Assembly (NCBI GenBank): GCA_001579985.1
Contig: LRSR01000756.1
Span: forward strand, 1-50,279
Length of the DNA: 50,279 bases
Direction: 5' to 3'
DNA from: Hypsibius dujardini
Lineage: Eukaryota > Tardigrada > Eutardigrada > Parachela > Hypsibiidae
The notes under the pieces were generated by a model that saw only the letters and a program-made list of their open reading frames with translations, was not told the DNA's origin and did no database searches. Of the stretch, positions 43,801 through 50,279 are shown piece by piece. The translations under genes were made by a program, and so were the position numbers. The first letter of the stretch is position 1; the number at the start of each line of letters is the position of its first letter.

Positions 43801-46463
43801 CAAAATTATACTAGAGGGCTGGACCTATTTTACTGGCGCGTAATCAAGGGTCCAGACCACCCACCTACCCTCCTTTGATTGCGTAATAAGTGAATGGCGT
43901 TTTTGCTAATGCTAATTGATTCCAAATTGAGTTTGGGTGGAGAGGTGTCCTGAAAAATATATTTGATTCATAGAAAAGTCCCACTGTACTGGAATTGCTT
44001 CGTGGTCAGAAGGACCGAAAAACGGCCGGCTAGAAATGGGGCAGCCTCCTCTTATCTCAGTTCACTAAACGTTTAAACTATGGCCTCGGTGAAAGGTAAA
44101 AATTCTTTAAGAAAAAGCCAAGCAAAATAGGCCCCCTTACACTCTCGTCCTTGTCATCGGTGACTTTCCACCATCCATCGTCAATGTAATCCATGCTACT
44201 GCCAAAGCGATTGAACGCCAGCATAAAGAAGACGTATTCACCGTTCGTCATCCCGAGTCTGTCCGCCGTTTTCTGTGCGAGCATAAAGACCAAGGCCATA
44301 ACAGCGCGAAAGGGTCGTTCAAAGTGCGCTGGCTTCAGTTGCAAATGCGTGTGACCAATGCTGATTAACTGGGTAGTACGTACCAGAACCATGAGAAAAG
44401 ATTTGCCCGATCCAAACAAGAAAACGACTAGACAAAGCAAAAAATTACAGTTCCGTTAAATCGTTTTCGAATCTTTAGTCGCTTCTGAAAAATGTTGGCC
44501 TAAAAACAGATTGATAGAATCCGCGTAACAATGACTTAGGAATTAACCAGATCTTTTTATCGTTTGACTGATACGCCAAAACTCAAAATATTCTGGTTTT
44601 CTAGTCAGGAAGCTGTCGTTAGAGCATTTCTGCTGTCCCAGCATTTCTGAAGTTCACGTTCTACTTTTTTTTATTGAAAATGAGTGAAAACTGGATTCCG
44701 TACAAAATTCTGTCGATTAAAACCAGTTTGGTCTATTAATTATTGGATCAAAATAATTATTAACTGGTTTGAATTTTTTTAAACTGAAGTTAAAATTGAA
44801 ACTCGGTCTATTGGAAAAATAAATAAATCAGTTGGCAGTCAAAGAAAAAAAATATTTGAATAAATCCCATCAAGTATTTATGTTGGCAGTTGGAATGAGA
44901 ATAAAATGTATTTGAATAAACTCTCTCAAAGAATTATGTTGGCAGTTAAACGAGAATACATTGTAAAAGATACTTTAATGAATTCCCTCCAATTACAATG
45001 CTAGCACTTTTAATAAAATAAATTATATTTGAATAAATTCCCTAAATAAAATATTTTATCGAAAGTTATCAGCTTACTTCTGCTAGTCTGACTCAACGTC
45101 CGCAGTGCCTTCTCGATTTCAGGGTATCCAAGGTTCGAGTCGTAAGTCACGTCGATGTACCGAATGTATTTCAGCGAGGGGTCCAATCCATTAAAATGCT
45201 CCTGAAACCTTGCGCGGAATCCCCTGCTCAATGGCTCAGCCGCGATTTTAGGCAAATCCACCAGTCCCGCTATGATCGTCCACTGATGGGCCATCAGCAG
45301 GTCGTAAATAAATTTCATCGTTACAGAGGACGGATAGACGGCCAGGCCGAAGCAGTGTCCGTTAGTCTCGGTTGGGCTAACTGGTACACTCCCGACACTG
45401 CATGATGAATGGCGACCCATTTTTTTAGTAAAATTGATCACGCACAAAGCGACAGAAAAGTTAATGTACCTGATAATACTTACCTGCATCCGAGCAGAGT
45501 GTCAGTAGCTACGATTACAAAAAACTAGTTTGCTACCTTTGTTGCAACACAGTTTTGTTTCACTTAAGAATTTCCCTGTTTTCGAAGGGTGCTTTTCAAT
45601 AATACGTTCAAATCTAATATAAAAACCAGTTTTTAAATAAAAAAAATAAAAGGCACATAAGGTCAACTGACAGAATGTTTAGTCGGACAAATGCGGACAA
45701 ACAACATGCGCCAGTAGAGAAAATGTCAGACCAAATAATTGTTATTCTACCATGCAGATCGTAACTGGCTCTTAATTGAACTTCTTGTCGAAACCTTCGA
45801 AAAAGTTGTTACGAATTTAGGAATAAGTCCAGGGGGATAAATTATTCTTAAGTTGGTTTTGAAGGTGGTATTGTTGACTTGGAATAGTTTTAAAATGATG
45901 TTGCTTCCCGACTTCCCATGTGTTTTGTGGAATAATTGATTACGCTCGTTAAAAAAACTGAATTTACTGAAAAACCGGTTGGATCTTCCCCCGGAACTTA
46001 CCTTTAGTGAAGCTGAGGATTTTGTTCTGCTCCACCGTGCCTGTGTCCCGCAAGAGAAACCAATCATTGCACAATTTCGCCTCGCTGACCAGCTAACAAC
46101 TCAAGATCACAAGAAAATCACTGAACCCTTACATGAAGAGAGAAAGGCGAGCCCGTCCGCGTCGGTGTTTTTGTAGAAAAATTCTGCAGCAAAATTCTGC
46201 ACGTCGTCCAGCAAAAATGCCACTGACGGTCGACTCTTGTCCATTAGATACTCATGGGAAAAGTTGAAGACCTTCCCGTACACGCGTTTTAGATGCTCCA
46301 CACCCAAATCGATCACCGGGCCGCTGCTCTGAATCGCGTCGAGATTAGTGGTGTTGGCTTCCGGCACCATTATTGTCGTTGAGGCCAGGGCGATTCGTGG
46401 CAGTGCATGACCGTTGTCTAGTTGGATACCCAGCAGTGCAGCACATACCAAAATGTAGTTCAT
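40879..46463 (-). CDS. Receptor C: ANF-receptor ectodomain, one TM helix, very short tail (12 exons, 524 aa)
   Basis: Exons, 5' to 3': 46463-46133, 46040-46002, 45508-45484, 45397-45078, 44427-44384, 44272-44141, 42623-42471, 41782-41732, 41625-41446, 41358-41229, 41117-41024, 40954-40879. GT/AG ends and phases agree, and the sum is 1575 bases. Signal peptide: MNYILVCAALLGIQLDNGHA. Ectodomain landmarks: PEANTTNLDAIQSSGPVIDL, then HQWTIIAGLVDL, VFLFGSGKSFLMVL, DRLGMTNGEYVFFMLAFNRF, then GEIVDPKTGNY. The juxtamembrane segment WPPPNEPKCGYMGNNC is the RGC-type motif. TM: VSISVIVVLMIWTFALV. The tail, RHFRQPPADTFTWWIISPRSM plus five residues, then stops. Inner exons of 44, 153 and 51 bases have the same lengths and phases as in A and B, so the families share one ancestor. 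The two tiny exons, 39 and 25 bases, are the least certain. Confidence 0.8.
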
Positions 46464-47502
46464 TTTTGCGGCAAAAAATGCTCTGAAAATGTTGTCACGC
46501 TCCTACTGTATTTCTCATTCTAATTTTCTTTTTCTGTCGCTCCTTCTTCGAGCTCTACATCTTCCTGATTATGTTCCTCCACCCTTCCCTCCCACGTACC
46601 ACTAAATGAAATCATGCAAATGTAGGGTCCCTGGGCGGCTGTGTGCACGCAGACTGACCGAAAAGAAGCGAGTAGCAAAAACGGTTGTTGTTTCGAATGA
46701 CGAATTTGTGAGCGTGTTCACCCCCCCCCCCCCAATTCCACGAGGGCGCCTGCGGAGTGCGCTGGGTGAACTAATATTGAGTTACTCTCTGTCGTTCTGC
46801 TTGACCGCCTGGAGTTACTTTTAAGTACATTATAATAATGAATATTTCGGAGTAACTAATTTACCCCCTTCGCCTGGGGCCCAATAGAGGCCTGGCTATT
46901 TTATCCCTCACCGTTTGCATAACTAGAGGCCCAAATAGGACCCCTGCTATTTTACCCCTCTCATACTGTCCTTTCCTTTCTGTTCCTCCGTTGTCCGGCC
47001 GCCCGTTCCCCATTGTTCAACCATCTGTCCGAAAGCTGACGGACGGCCAACGGATGGATCACAAACAACGGCAACAACGGACAACAGACGGACGGACTAA
47101 GGGACGGACGGACAACGTGAGAGGGTAAAATATCAGGAGCGCGATTTGGGCTTTTGGTGATGTATATAGGATAGGGTAAAATATCCAGGGTTCTATTGAG
47201 CTCCATATGCTACAAGGGAGGGTTAAAATAGCTGTAACCTTTATACTTGGGATATGTACAATACAGTGGTACTGTGATGGCGTATTCGCTTACTAATTTA
47301 CTCAACCAGGTGAGTCAGCCCATTTTCCCGCAGCAGTCGCAATTTGTAACAGTACACGGCTGTTCTCAAAGAGAGGGCTTTGGATTATTCTTGTCTTGCC
47401 TGCATTCAAAAATTTGCTTGTGCCGCCAGAAACGAAATGCAATGTCGATTAACTATTAAGCTTATAACGTTAAGCGCTCTGATCATACACAATCATTCAT
47501 GG
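46464..47502. other. Spacer between receptors C and D with an imperfect foldback
   Basis: About 46900-47235 is partly self-complementary: ctattttacccctctc, then ccgttgtccg on the left, and cggacaacg, then gagagggtaaaatat on the right, with a second pair (ctattttatccctc / gagggttaaaatag) further out. A C-run lies at about 46722-46734. The spacer is the 5' flank of receptor C and the 3' flank of receptor D. Confidence 0.45.
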
Positions 47503-49954
47503 TCATCTTGAGTAACAATGCCACTGCTCCATCGATTGTGGGCTGAGGATCCACCAGGTCTGCGTATCGTTTGGTGGTCGTCGCAAATGCCTGACAAAAA
47601 ACATACCAATTTTCATACTTCGCCCGGAAATATAAAATGGCGGATGTGTTATATTGAAGGATATACCTCACTAACGCCAAGGACCCGATAATGACTCCTA
47701 GGACAACGCTCACAGTGATACCCACACTGAGAGCTAGTTCAATTTGTGACTGTGATGAATCTACGTAATCACAAGACAATTTAATTGGTTACTGAATCGA
47801 GTGATGAAATCTCGAAAGTACCGGAACAATTATTTCCCATATAGCCACATTTCGGTTCGTTTGGTGGAGGCCACGCCCCGCCCGGCCAAAACGATTTGAC
47901 ATCCGATGTGTTGGAGATTTCTCCCGTTACGGGATCGTAGAGCAGACTGCGCTGTAAGAAGAGTTGCACGATAAAAGGTCGTCTTCATCAGTTTCAAACA
48001 AATTCCGAGAAGCATGAAAAGTTCCATGCAAAAACTAACCGCGTAGTTTCCCGTTCTTGGATCGACAATTTCTCCAATCATCTTGACACTCCTCTCGCCG
48101 CCCGCACTGAACGATGACAGGCCGGTGTTCAGACGGAAGGTCTGGTTGCGAATCACTGTCCCGAGTTCCAGTCCCGACAGGATTCGTCCTGTTCGAGCGT
48201 ACGTTTCGTTGAGAACCTAGGCAGTTGTACAACTCCAGAGGGTTCCAGATTGCGGGAAAACTCATTGAAAACTTAGAAAAATAAAGGAGCCGCCCGCCCC
48301 GGCCCATAAGGTGCTTACCATTCCGTAAATGACATACATCTCATATGTCGCAAATACCGATCGCGGCACCTAGGGAGAGCATAAAAACAGTGCTTGATTA
48401 AGTCAGCTAAACAGTGGCTCACTGTCAGACATGCCAGCAGTTTGATGAAGGTAGTGATCACTGGGCGTGATATTGGATCAAAAGCGGTTGTATCGACATT
48501 CTTTTGATAAAATGATACATTCTGTTGCCGGGTGACCTTTTACGAATTGAAAGGCTTATTCCCCACTATTGCATTCGTATGATGACCCCCTGGCTAGCAT
48601 GGAAAGGTAAAAAACCTGGCTCAATGTGACCACTGGGGCGGCGTGGTAAACCAAAGGGTGTTTAGCACGACAGATGTAGCGAAAGTCGAACAATTGCATT
48701 GTATTTTAGTATCGCTGCTGTAGCCTGTAAAGTGGGCATGACGCCCACTTTAAGCGCAGGTAGTCGCCGATTTGGTTCCAGGCAGTAGCAACTTGCGCGT
48801 CACACTTGGTAGCAGATCATGGTTACCGGTACACATGGTACACATGGTACACATGGTACACATGGTACACATGGTACACATGGTAGCAGATCATGGTTAC
48901 CGGTTGCCCGCAACCCGATTAAAGGGACCAGCGTAGTGGTAACCTAGAATCTGAGACCCACACCAGTGAGCCAAAGGTGCATTGGGGGGGGGTGGATTTT
49001 GCCCCCTTTCGGGGGGGGGTGGATCCCTGGCGATTTTGGGTTTGAGAACGAATTTTGAAACATGCTAAGCACAAACAAGGGATCGGAATAGGATATTTCA
49101 AAATCCGATTGACCGGTCCAAGATCAGCAAATTTTTGGAATAGCAATGTAATATCCATTTCGAACTTTATGAAACTTCTTGATTCAGTTTAATTTGAAAT
49201 TGATTCGCGTCGACAGAACTATTTTAGGACATCATGGAGCGGAGCTAGTTGCAGCTGTTTTATTTAGCCGAAATGGTCGGGTGACGATCGCACGAAAGCG
49301 CACGAAGCTCCGTCCCTTGATGCCCTATAATGTTTCTGTCGATGCAAATCAATTTCAGTTTGAATGTTAAGTCCAATTGGTGGGAGAATATGGTATTACG
49401 TTAAGTTTTGAGGGAGATATTTCTGTTACAAATCAGGGCAATATCCTCATACTGTAACACATATGTTTCAATGATGCCGGATGTACTTACGCCCCGGGGA
49501 TGGGTCATGTTGTAGTTCCGTCTGGCTGTGTCAACAATGCGACTCCTCAGCTCGTGGATCGGTGGATCCATACTGTCACCGTACGGCGAAAGGAAGCTGA
49601 TTACAATCGTGGCACGGCTCACGTAACCGCGGGAAGCGATGGGCTAAACATCAAACTTTTTGTGTAATCTCGTAAATAATTCCGTGTATTACATTACTGA
49701 GTTCCATTAACTTTGTTGATAAATTTGTATGCTGATAAAGTTCGTTTACCGTCAGCGATTACGAATCGATGGAAAGTAAGAGAACATATTTAATGAACCG
49801 TCAGCTGCGGAACAAGCCTCACACTATCGTCCTTGTCGTTCGTGACCTTCCACCATGCATCGTCTATGTTGTCCATGCTGCTGCCAAAGCGATTGAACGC
49901 CAGCATGAAAAAGACGTATTCGCCATTGGTCATCCCGAGTCTATGCGCTGTCCT
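47503..49954 (-). CDS. Receptor D: paralogue of C, 5' exons beyond the window (274 aa seen)
   Basis: Exons, 5' to 3': 49954-49823, 49643-49491, 48369-48319, 48216-48040, 47951-47822, 47760-47667, 47590-47503, totalling 825 bases. The first one seen starts in phase 0 after ctctgcag and matches exon 6 of receptor C. Landmarks: HRLGMTNGEYVFFMLAFNRF, GYVSRATIVISFLSPYGD, GEIVDPRTGNY, the juxtamembrane WPPPNEPKCGYMGNNC, and TM VGITVSVVLGVIIGSLALV. The tail of 29 residues starts RHLRRPPNDTQTWWILSPQSM, then diverges from C and stops. Exon 47822-47951 is almost identical to 41229-41358 of C, with five differences in 130 bases, while neighbouring exons are clearly more diverged. Sequence from 49955 to the window end is intron, partly dispersed repeat R. 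Confidence 0.82.
48811..48903 (+). repeat. 9 bp tandem repeat flanked by direct repeats
   Basis: Six exact copies of ggtacacat (48828-48881), flanked on both sides by agcagatcatggttaccgg (48811-48829 and 48885-48903). It lies in the long intron of receptor D between its 153 and 51 base exons. Confidence 0.9.
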
Positions 49955-50002
49955 CTGCAGAGACATCGCAAATTTTGTTATAAAGAGATAAGAGGAGGTC
50001 AC

Positions 50003-50279
50003 CAACAGGGACTCGTTTAGGGTCTTTTCAAATTGGGACCAGGATCCTTCATGGTAGGTTTGCAGGGGTATGCAAAGGGGTAAATTATTATTTTTCAAAA
50101 TTAAACCCAGAATTTAGTTTTCTGCTTTTGCTCAGGTTTAAACTTGTGAGGAGTTTGGGGCCCTAGTTTAAAAAGACTCCCGGGGTTTCAAACAGTTTTC
50201 GAAAACTTCGAGTTTTTCTTCAAATTTGGACTATTCACCGACTGTGTTTAACCTGCCATTTGTAATCCTCCCCGAGAAA
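50003..50279 (+). repeat. Dispersed repeat R, diverged copy 3
   Basis: Contains cagggactcgttt, tcttttcaaattgggaccag, gatccttcatggtagg and tttttcaaaattaaacccag, in the same order as in copies 1 and 2, and continues with sequence like 9580-9650 (cttgtgaggagtttggggcc, aaacttcgagttttt). It lies inside the intron of receptor D that leaves the window. Confidence 0.65.

Noticed and set aside
45747-46067. 106-codon minus-strand open frame in the 5' part of receptor C
   Set aside because: Only the 39 bases at 46002-46040 fit the receptor, in another phase with good splice sites; the rest is intron.
48828-48881. Regular short repeats as a possible CRISPR-like array
   Set aside because: There are no spacers, the unit is 9 bases and the setting is a eukaryotic intron.

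Overview
This window looks like nuclear DNA from an invertebrate animal. It has spliceosomal introns, an intron-containing eukaryotic tRNA gene, many short terminal-inverted-repeat DNA elements with TA target duplications, and AT-rich intergenic DNA. The phylum cannot be fixed from the sequence. A tardigrade or another small ecdysozoan is a guess.

Left part (1-14.7 kb): accessory and repeat-rich. Two tandem copies of a small multi-pass membrane protein gene (200-2639 and 6150-8788) sit in a direct duplication of about 2.5-3 kb. Both copies have the same reading-frame break before the last membrane segment. Around them are several DNA elements: a 775 bp foldback (4235-5009), a 904 bp TIR element (6560-7463) present in only one duplicate, a 595 bp pogo-like element (11410-12004), and a mariner element (13481-14706) with both TIRs and TA duplications but a broken transposase.

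Middle (15.6-24 kb): an isochorismatase-like cysteine hydrolase (minus strand). It is bacterial-looking but has a clean spliceosomal intron and one single-base frameshift. Next is a SMYD-type SET-domain gene (plus), then an unrecognised multi-exon minus-strand gene with a Cys/His cluster, an in-frame TAG and an acidic tail.

Right part (24.4-50.3 kb): a cluster of receptor genes with an ANF-receptor ligand-binding ectodomain. Genes A and B (plus) are near-identical in architecture, with 11 exons each (580 and 582 aa). A third copy on the same strand is a remnant (about 38.95-39.86 kb). Genes C (12 exons, 524 aa) and D (cut by the window end) lie on the minus strand, so the two groups converge. 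All four predicted proteins keep the juxtamembrane W-(x)-PP-x-x-x-P-x-CG[YF]...C signature of receptor guanylyl cyclases and one transmembrane helix. They then end after a short cytoplasmic tail: about 70 residues in A and B, 25-29 in C and D. No kinase-homology or cyclase domain follows. They could act as clearance, decoy or partner receptors; this is inference. An intron-containing tRNA-Pro(CGG) lies between the two groups.

Exon coordinates for A, B, C and D were derived by hand from GT/AG sites, phase agreement and paralogue comparison. Summed exon lengths divide by three in every case.
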